A stretch of 64,000 nucleotides of DNA, from positions 488,478,905-488,542,904 of the forward strand of contig VDFB02270651.1 of assembly GCA_007258455.2 (NCBI GenBank). Direction: 5' to 3'. The notes below the pieces were generated by a model. It had not been told where the DNA came from and did not search any database. It worked only from the letters and a program-made list of their open reading frames with translations. This stretch comes from Sequoia sempervirens. Taxonomy: Eukaryota; Streptophyta; Pinopsida; Cupressales; Cupressaceae. Below are positions 34,370 through 47,797 of the stretch, piece by piece. The position numbers were made by a program, and so were the translations under genes. The first letter of the stretch is position 1, and each line of letters starts with the position of its first letter.

Positions 34370-34462
34370 ATGTTGGTTGTTGAAACACCTCCAAATGTTA
34401 CAAGGGCAATGTATATCGGTGTTTCATCTGCTACACAATCCTTGATGGCTTTGATAGGGGAG
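34370..34462 (+). other. Possible isolated exon
   Basis: TTTATTTTTAG precedes an open 31-codon stretch starting ATG and ending GAG before GTATGA. A second candidate (34582-34648, between ACAAG and GTAAGT) follows but does not join in phase. Both could be distal exons of the decayed gene at 30395-31891, separated by later insertions. Weak evidence. Confidence 0.3.
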
Positions 34463-34649
34463 GTATGAGGAAAATTACTAAATTTCAATTTACGTTTGTT
34501 GTAATAGATGTTAGTTCGAGTGAAAAATAAAACCAAATTATTGATTCGTAGTCTAATTTCTATTTGGATGGTTTATACAAGGCTTGAGCATGCCTCAACA
34601 TCGGCATGCGAATATTTTCCTCAAGGAGAGTGATCGTGAGATGGTTGTA

Positions 34650-36707
34650 AGTGATTATTTTTTTAAATATATCATTTTTTATAATGTAATCTCTATATAT
34701 TAACGTCTTTACTTCTTATTGTAATAGAAGTGAGACTCACAAAATGGATATTATTTTTTAAAGAATGGGAATTAATTATAAATAGCATAACCAAAGCTCA
34801 TTTAAACTTCTATCTAAGCCCCAAAAAAATTCAACTACCTATTTCATAAATTTGGCTAAGTATAGATTATTTTTCCCATTACAATTATTTATCCCATCAT
34901 GATCTTGTATTCTCCTTTTTATTTCATAATACTTATTGTTGAAATAATGGTAGTTTACCAAGATGATCTCATGGTTTATTTTAAATATAGAGTTGATTAT
35001 TGCAAATAAAGAGTTGATTTTTAAATTGTTCCTTGAATAAAATATTTTATTAAATGCCAAGAATATGTTGAATAAGGAAAATTATTAGAGGATGAGGTGA
35101 GGATAGATCAAAAAAGATTAAAATCCATTGACACCATCCTTTAACCTATAACAATAAGGGATGTTCAATTCTTCTTTAGAAAAATTAACCTTGTTAGAAG
35201 GTTCATTCCAAACTTCATTGAGAAAACTAAGACAATCTATAAAATTTCAAGAATAAATGGTAGCCTATCATATACAATAATGCACCTATTGACTTATTGT
35301 TTAAATTCAATCAAGAAACAAGCTTAGCAATTTATTATTATTCCAAGGCTTTCCAAGTCTCTCTTTTGCATCACTTTACACCATAGTTATTTTTATACTA
35401 TAGAATAATAAGGATGGATATGAACAACCCATAGAATTTGTTAACAATTCTTTATGGATTTTAGAATGAAAGCTTAAATTATAAGAAACCATGCATGTTC
35501 AATTGTTAATATTGTTAATAATATTAGGTAATACTTTATAAATACAAAATTATTCCTTGTGTGCCACATATAGTTGGGATGGACTTCATTACTTGATAGG
35601 ATGCCTCTAAAAAAAATATATGGATAACAAGATCCAAAGGAATAATATCAACATGTGTTGGCCAGAGGAAAAGGGGGAATTATAGTCTAAATATATCTAT
35701 AACCTAATATCCCTTATGCAATTTGTTTGTACCCTAGAGGATACAATGGGAGAAAAAGTGAAATTATGGAAGGGAAAACTATATCTAAATATATTCCATC
35801 TATAACTTAAAAAGAACCACATTCATTCATAACAAACATATTAATTAATCCTTATATCTCCATACATATATAGTAGCTACAATGGAAGGTCTTAGAATCT
35901 TCTCTATCTTATGTATATCTTATATCTATTACATACATACATTTATACATGGTCTCTTAGGCATATATCGCCCTTATAAGACACCTCTTTCTTAGTCTCC
36001 TATTTTTTCCTTGGGTTCTAAAAGTCCTATGCAATAGCTTGTGATTGCTTTTGGCATTTCCGTGTGACTTTCTAACAACGTACAAAAAATAACATTGGAT
36101 AGGACAAGCCATATCCAAGCTCATGCTAGATGCAAACCTAGATGTGATTATATTATGAGTATGGATCTTGAAGTTGTTTCCTATGAAAGATAACCCTTGG
36201 TAAAAATATTTTGTTATTTACATAGAAAATAAGAATTAGCATTTCAAAATGAATGAGAATCAACAAGAAACAATAAGCTTTAGTCCCAAATTATTTTTTT
36301 GATTCAAAGAGAGTTGATGAGAAGGAGCTATGATGGGTTGTTTATCAAATGTCTCAATGAAGAATAGTTCGAGTTAAAGTAATGTATGAATATCATCAAG
36401 GCATTTGTTGTTGACATTTCAAGGTAAAGATCAAGAGACCAAAATTGCATTGTTGGTTGGAGTGGGCCTAAACTTAAAATTAAAATCTTGAATTTGAAAT
36501 GCTTAAGTCCACAACTTATGGGTTGGCCCTTTTATCAATTAGAAATGAGCGTGGGGATAAAAGGGGCTAAACCATAGTAGATAAGAGGTATATCAAAATA
36601 TGTGCATGTATAAGTGTAATAAATATATGAATGGGGTGAATGTGTCAAAATGCCATGAAAATTAAAAAAACATGGGAGATAAGTGTATATGGATGTGCGT
36701 TACAAAT
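34650..36707. other. AT-rich stretch, no gene seen
   Basis: Only short local repeats are visible, for example 'ACTATATCTAAATATATTCC'-like words near 35680 and 35785. No open frame has a recognisable motif. Confidence 0.5.
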
Positions 36708-37396
36708 TGATGAGGGCGTAGCCCGAGACACATAAAATAACCCACAAACAAGAGAATAATTTTATTATTCAGAAAATGGAGCTTCTTACATGCAGAAGAT
36801 CTCAAATCTCCAAGTTCTACAACACATGCAAGCTACAGAAAGCTACATAATAACCCTTTCGCAATATGCAAGCTTGTCCCCAAAAAGTTACCCAAAAATT
36901 AGAAACCCGCCCATAAATAGAGCTTTCTTTAGTTTGGAGCCAAAACAACATTAAAATTTGAGTTTAGGCGGTTTGGCGCCGAAAATTACAACTTGAAGTT
37001 CAAATTTCAAAAGAACATTTGCAATTGTATCTTCTAGAAAGTGCGCCAACTTCCCGGCCATAACTTTTGATCCAGGGCTCATTCAAACCGTTTGAACCAA
37101 GGAGGTCAAGTCAAAACGGCTTAAAATTGCTACAATTTTGACAAGTTTTGGGGCCTTTCCGGGAAGCTCTAGTGCCTCAAATTTAACTCGGAAGATTTTC
37201 AGGTGCAAATCTGAGAAACTAAAACTGCAATATCTTTCAACCCAGTAATAGAAAATAAAAACCGTAAATTGAGAATTTCATTATGACGAAAAGGGTATCC
37301 AAAAATGTAAAAACATCTGAAAACTGAGAAACTTGAAATTTAACTATTTTTGGGTGATGCAAGATTGCCCTTACACCACTGAATGCTCCTGCATCA
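36708..37396 (-). repeat. Candidate solo LTR
   Basis: 689 bp with inverted termini TGATG...CATCA, flanked by CAAAT (36703-36707) and GAAAT (37397-37401), a 5-bp duplication with one change. On the minus strand it starts TGATGCAGGAGC and has AATAAAATTATTC about 60 bases before its end, which fits a poly(A) signal and sets the orientation. No second copy is in the window. Confidence 0.6.
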
Positions 37397-37639
37397 GAAA
37401 TACATAGGTGCCACAAGACAACAAACTTAATTTTACATAAAAAATTGATATTTATTAATATATCGATATACAAAAACACCAATTTCAAAATAAACACGAA
37501 GTTAAATAGAAAATATCATATAAATATACAAATTTTATCATCACAAATTGAAAACCTTCAAAAATATTTTAATTTATATGACACAATAAAAAGTTTTCAA
37601 TTACAAAATTTGGCTAAATCAAGAAACAAAAAATATATT

Positions 37640-38760
37640 TTAAAATAGATTTCAGGTGGTCCACTCAATTCATATGCATTTGACCCATCTGATGGTTTTA
37701 TCAAGAAAGAGATGTTACTTTATAATATAGAGAACATGGAAAAGCAAGAAATAATTGGGTGTTCTACTAATGTGAAAATAATTGCTGGTGTTAGTGTGTT
37801 CCAACTTTTTAAGTAGGCCAGTATTGGCAATGTTATTACTTCTTACCTTTATTATTTATCTCTTTGCGTACGATAATTAGCAGAGAGAATTGGTGGGTCC
37901 TTCCACTTTTTTAAAGGCGATATTCCTTTCCCCATTGAGCCAGAATTCGTAAAGGACTGCATGCACTCCCAGCTCTCTCGATTGGATTTTGCACCTTCAA
38001 CATGTGGAAACTTGTGCCACTTTACCTGCTCTCCAGTTCAGTGCTATAAATTGACATTTTTTTTCTATAGAATATTTGACGATGTCTGCCACTGAATAAT
38101 GTTAAATAATAAATTTCGAGATCATCAAGCATCTCTGATGTTTTTTCAAATAAATGGATGTTAATTTTACTAATAGAGAACATAAAAAAAGTGAAATAAT
38201 TAGGATCTTTATCGATGTGAAAATAACTGCTAGATATTGACATGTTTGAACTTTGTAAGTAGCATATTTTGTACTACGTTATGATTTCTGACCTTTATTA
38301 TTTATCTATGTGTGTACAATAATTAGCAGAGAGAATTGGTAGGTCCTTCGGCAATATTCCTTTCCCTATTGAGCACGGATTCTTAAAGCAGTGCAGCTTT
38401 TACGTCAAAAGTACTGTGCATGCACTCCCAGCTCTCTTGATTGGCTTCGCACCTTTCAACGTTTGTAAATTTGTGCAACTTTACCTGCTATCCCATTGAC
38501 AACTTTTTTCTATAGAGAAAGTAAAGATTTGAGAATGTTTTAAAGACTATATTCCTTTCCCTATTTAGCACGAAATCATAAACCAGTGCAGTCAAAAGTA
38601 TCGTGCATGCACTCCCAGCTCTCTCGGTTGGATTTGCACCTTTCAACGTTTGGAAATTTGTGCAACTTTACCTGCTATCTAATTGACAACCTTTTCTATA
38701 GAGAAAGTAAAGATTCGATAATGTTTGCCAGTTAAATAATAAATTTCTGGATCATCGGAC
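37640..38760. repeat. Segment present three times, with conserved RY-type core
   Basis: TGCATGCA followed by CTCCCAGCTCTCT occurs at 37958, 38417 and 38604, each in a conserved block that also has 'TATTCCTTTCCC', 'TTTGCACCTT', 'CAAC.TTTG.AAA.TTGTG' and 'TTTACCTGCT'. The first two copies also share about 200 bases upstream. TGCATGCA contains the RY element recognised by B3-type seed regulators. No coding sequence follows. It may be duplicated promoter-derived DNA or an unclassified repeat. Confidence 0.6.
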
Positions 38761-39226
38761 ATCTCTTTTTCACTTCTTCCATAGTTGCCAAACACCATCC
38801 GGGTGGAGCTCGGAAACTTCTTGGCAACTTTCACCATAACAATCTTTATGCTTAACTATCCAACACTATCTGAACGCAAAATGTCATATAGCAACCAAAA
38901 TTGAATGCAAACATTTGTTATTACAAATGACAATGTCTATGCCATTTAAAAACTTGTGGATTGAATTGGGTATCTTTTACAAACATTGTCAAAACAAAAT
39001 TTAACTCGATAATGCGTGTGAATTAAAAGTGGATGGACGAAATTTTTACAATCATATTGATTTTAATACTATTTTGTTAATGAAAATTTTGTTGTTACAA
39101 ATTATATTATAAATATAAGATAATTGGATATTTTCATGAATTTATATTATTTATAATAATCTAGACAAAATAAAATACTCATAAAGTAGTTAGCATGAAT
39201 TTTCTACAATCTATGTAGTATTAATA

Positions 39227-39425
39227 AGATTGCTTCTAGAATCAAATATATATAATTTTGAATCAACATTTCAAATCACATGCAAAGATCAATAATTAGG
39301 GAGAGGAAAAATACTTAGTGATCCATCATCAAGAAGACGAGAGTCTCCTCTTTCTAATGATGGCTCATTGAGTGTGATCCAAAATGTTGATTCAAAAAAT
39401 ACATAGTTGATTCTAGAAGCAATCT
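39227..39425. repeat. Long hairpin
   Basis: Arms 39227-39279 and 39373-39425 (53 bases each) are near-identical inverted copies starting AGATTGCTTCTAGAATCAA. Inside the spacer, GATCCATCAT and ATGATGGCTC form a further stem. No repeat relatives are seen elsewhere in the window. Confidence 0.75.
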
Positions 39426-40899
39426 ACTAAAAACTCATAAAAGGCAACAATATATTGATGTCTTTCATCTACAAAAGACTTGTTATAAATCTAATGCATA
39501 AATTTATGAACTTAAAATTTTAGATGAAATATATTTGTTGTAATTCCTTGAGCCACACACTCAAGAAATTATTGAAGAAAACTAAAATAAAATTGAAAAA
39601 CAACATAAGAATAAATCTTAAAAAATAGGATACAACACTAATGTATTACACTCCACACAAACATGCACTCAAGGTGTCATGTCAAGCACAATGACACAAA
39701 AGGCATAAAAGGATGATGTGGCAACATCTCACATCATCTATAACTCAAGACATTGATAACACTTACTATATATCACAATTGATCTAAGAAAGATGGAATA
39801 AGTGGAAGACTGACCTATATTGTGATGAAGCTATTATGATAAACCTATGCAAAATTGAGACTAGACCATGATGATGATTGGGTCCTAACCCATGATCATT
39901 TTTTCTCATGAGAATAATACAATAGTAGGACGAGGGAATCATTTTCTTCAAATTCACTGCTTAAACACACTTGATGACATTCAATACACATAGGAAACCT
40001 ATCTAAGAAGTGGAACAAATAGGAGATATCATATCTCAACTAAACAGATGACCACCATTTCATGCATGCATGAAATCCATTCCAATGCAAGTAGGGATAT
40101 CTCCCAACCAAAGACACCCACACACAAGCGATAAAACCTGGACATAAGAGTTTTCCACACTAGGAGATACAAGCACCCCATTAGTTTGAATGCTAAAGAG
40201 TTATTTTCATATAAGGGAAAACTTCTCAATACAAAATATAACTTAAATTATAGATAATGACAATTTCTTATGAAGTGATGACATGGCAAGAATTAAAAGG
40301 CCAACGGAAACAAATTTTGTATATAAATTTTCCTTGAGAAATGCTTGGAAGTACATGTTGTTCAATGAAATAAAGGACTAGAATGCGTCAAAGGACTACA
40401 ACAATCAAAAATAAAATTAGCACATAGATAGGGCACTAACACCCAAAAGGGACATTAATACACCAATACTTAGGGTTCATAGTCTAGAACTAAATTATAA
40501 TAATTCGAATGGAAAACCTTAATTTGATCAAGATGTGATCTTGTAAACTAGACTCAACTAATTATTAGAGTGATATACATATATTTATTTCTTATGAATA
40601 TGATGATAGAAATAAGAAATATCATATATAAAATCTGATATATAGTCTACAATTATAAATGGATATTATTCCTGAGTTGCTTCACTAGTCACATGCATAT
40701 GCAAATTGGGTAGAATGGTTCCTTTCTTGTTCACTATTTTTTCTATAAAGGTCCTTTAAATCATGTGAATCATTAGTGGTTGGGTGTCTGATTTCTTATG
40801 AATAAGTAGCCTGAATTCTTGATCAATTGCTCCCTAGGAGCAACTTGATCTTCTTATACTAATGTTTTATTTCTTCAAATATTTCCAAATCAATTCCTT

Positions 40900-41387
40900 C
40901 CTCTCTCAATTCATTAATCTTCATATATTTTTGTGAAAGGAGACGTCACTTTCTAAAATACCTTGCAAGGGGTCGCCTCTTTCTATTTCCTAAATGAATC
41001 ACTCCACCCTTAAATACTTCTTAACATATGCTATTTTTTTCTTTAATTGATTTAAGTTGGCTAAGTATTTATTTAATATTTTATTTTACTCCCACAACAT
41101 TGAGGTCAGCCTTCCATATTGTCTTATCCATGCTAATAAAATTCGAGGGGTTATTACAAAATTAACCTCAATTAATTAATAAATCCATAGATAAGTTTGA
41201 AAGTGTAAAGGTACACCTTACCACACCACAAATAAGGTTCAATTAAGTCTATTTTAATTAAAAAGATCTAAATTTAATATGAATATGTAAAATATATATT
41301 ACAACACTAAATTAAGGCATAATCTAGTTCATTTTATTTAATATTAATTCTCAAATTAAGTTTGAAAATGGGATACTTTTTCCTACA
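40900..41387 (-). repeat. 3' LTR of element C (left boundary not resolved)
   Basis: On the minus strand TGTAGGAAAAAG begins at 41387, just after the polypurine tract. It shares TTTAGTGTTGTAAT and flanking words with the element B LTR. The LTR must extend further left than 40900, but I could not find its CA end. Confidence 0.55.
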
Positions 41388-41392
41388 CTACA

Positions 41393-41407
41393 TTTAGCCC
41401 CCACTTT
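41393..41407 (-). other. Element C polypurine tract
   Basis: Reverse complement reads AAAGTGGGGGCTAAA, identical to element A. Confidence 0.85.
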
Positions 41408-43196
41408 AGTGACAATATGACCCCATGTCAAACTCACACCATTGAATAAGACATTCAAGAAACTTATGTATGCACAATAATGACAAAGATACTCAATCAT
41501 ACAAAATCAAAGCCTAGGAGAATAAGGAAAGGGAGTTGGATCAAGCTTCAAATATCCAAACATGATGTGGAACATGACTATTTGTCTGGGGAAGGGGTAG
41601 ATCAAGCTTCAATTGTCCCAACACACTGTGGAGCATAATTTTTTGTCCAAGTTATCGTTCACAAGAAGAACTCAATTTCCACTATGAAAATGGTGTGTAT
41701 GCTCATGTAGGCTAATGGAACCTTAGACCATCCACTAGGTGAGCCCCCAGGAAAGTGGTTTAGTGAGAAAGTAATGTCTCTATCTTGACTCTCATTGTAC
41801 TTACCATATCAAAGTTATCCCTTTGAAAACTTTGATAGGGTGTCACACACATTTTGGTTTCGGGTTTCACATGGTTAACAAGTTGTATTATACTAAACAC
41901 TTATGAAAATTATAGGTTTGTTCAAAGGAATCTTGCTTTTTTCATGTAAGGTCTTCTTCTTAGGGATCATTGTGCCTAATGTCTCCAAGAGAGGAAAAGC
42001 CCAAGATAAGAGAATTACAACTTAGGGAATGCAATGTGCAGCATCATCACTAAGAAGAAAGTCATATGCTAAGAAATATCACACTCTTAGATGACGTCAA
42101 ACCCAATGACACCACCAAGAAAAGAACACATCACAAGAAGTTAGAAAATCACACAAAGAATGTGGGGACACTAATGTATGGCCCCACTTTAAAGGAATTT
42201 CTAACACCATTACTATGAGCAATAACTTTAAAGTAGAAGACAAGAGAACTTACTTGGAAAGCCCTATTCCAAGTCATCTATTTCTAAATGATGCTACATC
42301 ATGTAAAAAGGAAGGGTTTTCCCCCAAAAAATACGTAAGGGATCTATAGATTTAGGGTCAGTATATCTTTTCTACAATGTGGTTATAGATCCTGGAGACA
42401 TCATCATTCCCTAAAGACTTGTAGAATAGGAAGAATGACACAAAGAGAACAAAAACAAAGAAAAATATTTTGGCTCAACATGGAAGAGATGTAAATGTCT
42501 CAATGCATTGCATCATCCCCAAAAGAAAAACACAAGACAAGTGAAAAGATAAATTTTTATGACATACAAAAGAATGTAAATACATATAGAGGAATGCACA
42601 TGAAGAGAGATATACATCAAACAAAATAGTATGAGGGATCACATTACACACATGCAATCACACAAAGAACATGGAAAAAAAAAGAAAAAAAAAATACTAG
42701 TAAGGAAAATGTGAGTCAACCTATAGCAGGTTGTTTGTATCCAAATCTTGTTTAGTATATATGAAAGGAAGACAACTAGCCCTTGAAGGTACAATGGAAA
42801 GTGCCAAAACTAGGACAAGAATACCTAACTCCTTTCCAATAGTAAGTTTAGGACAAGGATGAAACAAGATGATTGATGAGAAACATGGAAATCAATATCA
42901 ATTAGAGGAACTAGGTGCTTTAACACATGGAAGAGCACCCCAATCCTTAAGATGCTGAATTTTATTAACCAAAGCCTTACATTCATATTAGAATGACCAT
43001 GAACTCTATGATATTCACAAAATCAAATCTTGTTATAAAATTTCTTTCATTTTCTTGGAGGGGGAAATATCAACCGAGATTAGAGAAACTTTGAGAAGGT
43101 ACTCTCTTGATCAATAGTGGAATATGTACCTTTATTTTGTGACAAGGTTATCTCTTGCTTAGTAAAAGGTGTAATTCTTACACAAGACTCTTTAGA

Positions 43197-43990
43197 TTAT
43201 GAGATTTTATACTCTCCTTTAAAGGAGGGCATAAAATCTAACGAAATCCAATCATTACTAAGGCATTTCCGAGGAGTTTTTTGTGTGATGATGATATTAA
43301 GTGAAGATTTCTTTGTTTGTTTTTTTTCTTTTGAAGTACAATAACCAATACCACTAGTGGTTTCTTGTTTGTTGGGTTCTATAGGGACACAAATACCTTG
43401 TTCTCTAGCACCACATCCTTTTCCACTATGACCAAATTGTTTCAAAAGCTCATAACATATTCCATAAAGCTTTTCCATTTCTTTCAAATTAAGTGGTTTT
43501 ACATGATAAACTTCATCAAAGTTTGTTGTGTAATTTGTTTCATCTCCTAAAGTGGTTGAAGCGGATGCTTTTAAATTTTATGTTGACATTATTGCTTTTT
43601 CTTTTCCCTTTTTAGACTCTTTTGTTGTGATCTTGTATTCTCCCATAAATGTAGGTGTAAAATCTAAGGAACCTCAATCATCTTCCAATAGCTTCATGAA
43701 TTCTTCAACATTCTTTTCTTTTTCTTTCTCATGTATGAGTTCCACTTGTCTAGTTGGTGTCAATGTTTTCAAAGTATTTTCCTTGTCTTTCTCAATGTTC
43801 AAAAAAAAATTTGGTTCAGGTTTAGCCTCGATTGTATACACTTTGTTGTTGTATACATACTTCATTTTATGATGAAGAGTAGAAGGAACCCCATTCATTA
43901 AAAGAATCCATGATCTAATTAAAAGAAGATTATATGAAAGATCATAAGGCATAACATGGATAGTAGTTTACAATGTGACTTTGTCAACTC
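43197..43990 (-). pseudogene. Element C protease C-terminus and G-patch-like domain
   Basis: The first frame (43952-43674) has L-S-Y-N-L-L-L-I-R-S-W and G-V-P-S-T-L-H-H-K-M-K-Y, the end of a Tat/Ogre-type protease (consensus near SYNCLLGRPWIH...AVPSTLHQKLKF) with the Gly-Arg-Pro partly lost. A following frame (43487-43197) has L-L-K-Q-F...G-K-G-C-G-A-R-E-Q-G-I and G-I-G-Y-C. This matches the spacing of a G-patch (GKGLG...QGI...GLGY) with Leu changed to Cys. G-patch-like segments after the protease occur in some plant gypsy elements. No RT follows. Confidence 0.6.
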
Positions 43991-44015
43991 TCATAGGTAA
44001 CATTATCACACTAAG

Positions 44016-45348
44016 TGTTGAACATTAATAACACTGAGAGGGGTGGGGGGTGAATCAATATTATAATAAAATTTTGAACACATATTATCCAATCACCAAA
44101 ACATATTAACTAAGATTAAGAATGAAAGCATGAATCATTCAAAAAGTCACAAAACACATGAACACCAGGATTTTTACATGGAAAACCCAAAAATGGGAAA
44201 AATACCAGCGAGGATTAGTTCATAATATATTATATATGAATATAGTATATTATTTGGGCTCACTACCAAAACACATTGTCCTTATAAGGCTCACAACTAG
44301 AGTTAAGTACAATACAAAACTTGGGTTCACTATCAAAGTATGAACTGATACTGCTTGTGTTATATTTTAGTTCCTTTGAAGCTCAAAATATGAAGTACTA
44401 CTTTTCTTAGCAGTCGCTCATAAAATCTGCTCTAATTTTGAACTCTTACCACTGAATTCGCATGTTCACATCATTTGGGACTACTCAAACTTGATATACC
44501 ATTTATTCTCACTCATCTTGTCTTTCTTCAACTCCAAAACATCTCATATATATACCCAAATACATTTGCACACATCAATTAAAGGCTAGCCTAATTAGAT
44601 GTAAACAAAGACAATCCAAAATATCTTTTTTCAACACCACAAATGATTCACAATCATCTTCATGCCCAAGAAAACCATGGAATACTTAATTTAGGTCGGT
44701 ATGGATCTAAAATAGATCCAACTAACATCCAAAATGTATATTTAATATTCTCAACATTATAATGTATTAGGTCAGCTAGGACTATGACCTAATCATAAAA
44801 TATTCCAATCATACACACGCTTCCCAATACTCGCAACTTCCAACTTCGGTCTTTCTTCATTTTCTCATTTTTTTGACATCAGTGAGACTAACTTTAGAAC
44901 TGCAACACCAAAACATTCTTATTAAGGAAACGCGGTATCCCCCATACTGATACACTGAATAAAGAGATGACAATGATATACAAAGTTAAACTCTATCATT
45001 TGTAACTTCTAGTACGCTTCATAAAACTTCTTGAGATACTAAATCTAGTTGGATTAGCCAATCATAATGATGTGGTTAAAAGCATAGAGTTATTCCTCTT
45101 CTTGCAGTGAAGTGTTGACCCAAAACTCGACACACTAAACTACATCATCAATAGAGAACACTTATCCAGATTCTAGATAGATCAACTTTCTAGTATAGTT
45201 AGCACTATAAAAATGACACCAAAAAATGCTTCCCCACAATGTTGACAACAATAACAACAATGGGTTAGTAAAATCAACTGATGTATGTACATTCCATGCT
45301 AATGTTGCCAAGTTGCATCAATAATGAAAAATTTCCAAACTTCCAACA
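44016..45348 (-). repeat. 3' LTR of copia element D
   Basis: 1333 bp. The plus strand starts TGTTGAACATTAATAAC and ends CTTCCAACA. It aligns with the LTRs of element E: 'GGGTGAATCAAT', 'AACACCA..ATTTTTTA.ATGGAAA', 'GACATCA'-type words, and the same TTCCAACA-ATCTC junction. CTAAG precedes it. Confidence 0.7.
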
Positions 45349-46043
45349 ATCTCTTCCTTTGTCATTGATGGCAACATGCATATCAAAAAAAAATTCCAAG
45401 TCATGAATTAAAACTTATTTCTTCCTATCCTTAACCCCCCCTTTCAAAATTAACCTTGACTTTCCAAAAATCTTTTCCAATCATCCAAAATGTGCTATTT
45501 TCTTTTCTTCCCACTATCTCTCCCATTATCTCCCCCCCTTTGAAATCAATGGAAAAGGTCATGTAGAGGCCCAATATGCTTCACTTGGATATATGTATGT
45601 ATGCATCTTCTTCAAAAAAGTTAATTGATCATAAAGGTAAGACATATCAACCTAAAGATGTAGATCCCTTGAGTTTCTTCAAAGTATCATGCAAGGTAGA
45701 TTTTCCTTCTTCCCAAGAACTTTTTGCATGTACAAGAGTCTTGTATAGTAGTTCAAGATTCATTAGACACTCTATTCCTTCTTCCACAGTGATGGGGTTG
45801 AGGTTTATTTCTGATAGTTTATCAAAAATTGCAAGGGCACTAGATATAGGAGTGTGCCTTATCTTTACTAAGTCCCTTAGTGCCACATATTTCTTGATTA
45901 TCTATGCCCTCTGATTTTGTAAAGTGAAGAAATTGTCATGTAGTTACATAATGTTAGACCACTTATGATTTTTCTTGTCACTTTCTGATTCATAAACATT
46001 TACTTGAGTGCATATTAAAATTTTAGTCTAACTCACTTAATCC
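45349..46043 (-). mobile_element. Copia element D internal remnant
   Basis: On the minus strand a purine tract GACAAAGGAAGAGAT (45363-45349) directly precedes the D LTR, as in element E. The rest has T/C-rich plus-strand sequence and a minus-strand open frame (45886-45647, 79 codons, charged, helical-looking, unrecognised). It is cut at 46044 by element B, so the remainder would lie beyond B. Confidence 0.5.
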
Positions 46044-46490
46044 TATAGTCAATGGAAATGGATGCTCCCCACCTTTGAGGCATAAATTCAAGGATAGGAA
46101 TCCAATTTCACAATTGCCACACTCGAGGATTCCTTATAGATCTCAATCCAATAAAGAAAGGAGAGAGAGATCTAACAATAAGGTATCTAAGTATATGGAT
46201 TCAAATTAGAAGAGGGGTTCACCACCAAGTTTAAACTTGGAAAAAAAAGTGTTGGAAAACACAACACGCGATATGCAAACTCAACTCTAAATGACCTAGA
46301 AAAGTAAATGAAATAAAACATAAAACTATAAAACTGAAAGTGTACACTTGGAATTTGGAGAGAGATGGAATGGAGCTCTGAAATCTTGAGATTACTACTT
46401 TTTAGTCCTAGTTCTAGAAAACTATTTTGGAGCAATTTTTAGCCAAATGGGTATCCAAATCTGCAAAGATCTCTGAAAAACACCTACAAT

Positions 46491-46522
46491 GGGACTCATT
46501 TTCCACTCTTGGTGAATGAGTC
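46491..46522. repeat. LTR palindrome, copy 10
   Basis: GGGACTCATTTTCCA / TGGTGAATGAGTC in the element B 3' LTR. Confidence 0.8.
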
Positions 46523-47158
46523 TAGTTTGACTTTTTTGGAAATTCAAAGTTTTGATCTGCACTTATTGTTCTGCTCAATCTGTACCTCCAAGCGTCTAGA
46601 TCCGAAACCCTAATTTTTGCAGCTATAAGTAATTTTTTGTGAGAATTTTGATCTTTCCAATAGGGAGATGACTCCAACAAGTTTAAAACCTAATCTTCAG
46701 TGATCTCCAAGCCTTCAAAGCACATAGATCTGCAATCATACAAAGAGAGATAAAATGTTGATTGTTAGGGAATAGGGGTTTACCTTGGTCAAACCCCTTT
46801 TATGTAATTAAACCAAATGATGAAATAAGATAATGAATCATGAACATAAAATAATGAAATTTGAACCTTGTCATGATGGTGGATCTTGAATTGTTGCAGT
46901 AATTGATGAATAATTTTGTACTTGAATGCTCTTGAAGACACTTGAATGCTCTTGTGAACTCAAATTGCTATTAATAATATTCACACAAAAGTCTTAGGTC
47001 ACTTGATTGCTTGTTAGGAGAAAATGAGTGAAATAACCTTGTATTTATACTTAATTATGCAAGAATTCTCAAAATTACAACACTACACGTTGACATCAGA
47101 TCTAGGAGAATAAAATCTCGCTGGAAATTTGATTTAAATTTGAATTTTAGTCACATGA

Positions 47159-47190
47159 GACTCATTTGCCACAAGTGGTGAATGAGTCCC
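47159..47190. repeat. LTR palindrome, copy 11
   Basis: GACTCATTTGCCAC / GTGGTGAATGAGTC. A degenerate further copy lies at 47272-47304. Confidence 0.85.
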
Positions 47191-47782
47191 ATCTTGCATA
47201 ATGTATGGGATGAAAAATCAAAATTTCTTAGAAAGGTTTTAATATAGGTTTGGGACCCAAAAATCTAGGTGTGACTCATTTGCCACAATTGGGGGATCAG
47301 TCCCATTTTGTCATGAAGTGTCCCAGATCACTAAATTTGGGCCACATAGGCCTAAAATACCTGAATTATGATTGGTTATTGATTGGTGTTGAGATTATGC
47401 TCAAAAAGATGTAATAAATGAGGCTTATGGATGCAAGATAGGGCCAATTAAAGCATAAGAAATCCAAATTATTAATGACAAGCCTAGAGGAATGTGAAAG
47501 TGTGTTGCAAAACTTTAAAACACTCCAAATAAGGAAAGGTTAAGATTAATTATGATTAAGATTATGTTTATTATGCTTAGTTATTTGATAAAACCCTAGA
47601 AAAGTGTGAAAGTGTGTTTCAATACTTCACAACACTTTTGCAAGGCACCATTAAAATATATTATTTCACAGGGGCCCAAGACCTAATGTGAATGTGTTAT
47701 CCACATTACAACACTAAATCAAGACAACATTAAGTCCAATTTATCTTGAATTAAGCAAGGTGCACATTTTTTATACACTATA

Positions 47783-47797
47783 TTTAGCCCCCACTTT
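47783..47797 (-). other. Element B polypurine tract
   Basis: Reverse complement AAAGTGGGGGCTAAA, identical to elements A and C. Confidence 0.87.

Larger units (their letters stand above)
41388..44015 (-). mobile_element. Element C internal region, 3' part (Tat-like, non-autonomous)
   Basis: Minus-strand order is protease remnant and G-patch-like remnant (43990-43197), a long 3' untranslated region related to A and B, and polypurine tract (41393-41407, AAAGTGGGGGCTAAA). The upstream part is interrupted at 44016 by copia element D. The rest of C and its 5' LTR, if still present, must lie right of the window. Confidence 0.65.
46044..47777 (-). repeat. Element B 3' LTR
   Basis: 1734 bp. Its left part (46044-46760) matches 59632-60345, including 'GGATGCT.CCCACCTTTGAGGC', and a segment at 47350-47440 matches about 61745-61835. 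It carries palindromes at 46491, 47159 and 47272. The terminal CA reads TA at this end. Confidence 0.82.

Noticed and set aside
39200..41387. Full extent of the element C LTR
   Set aside because: No terminal CA with a flank match could be found, so only the right part is annotated.
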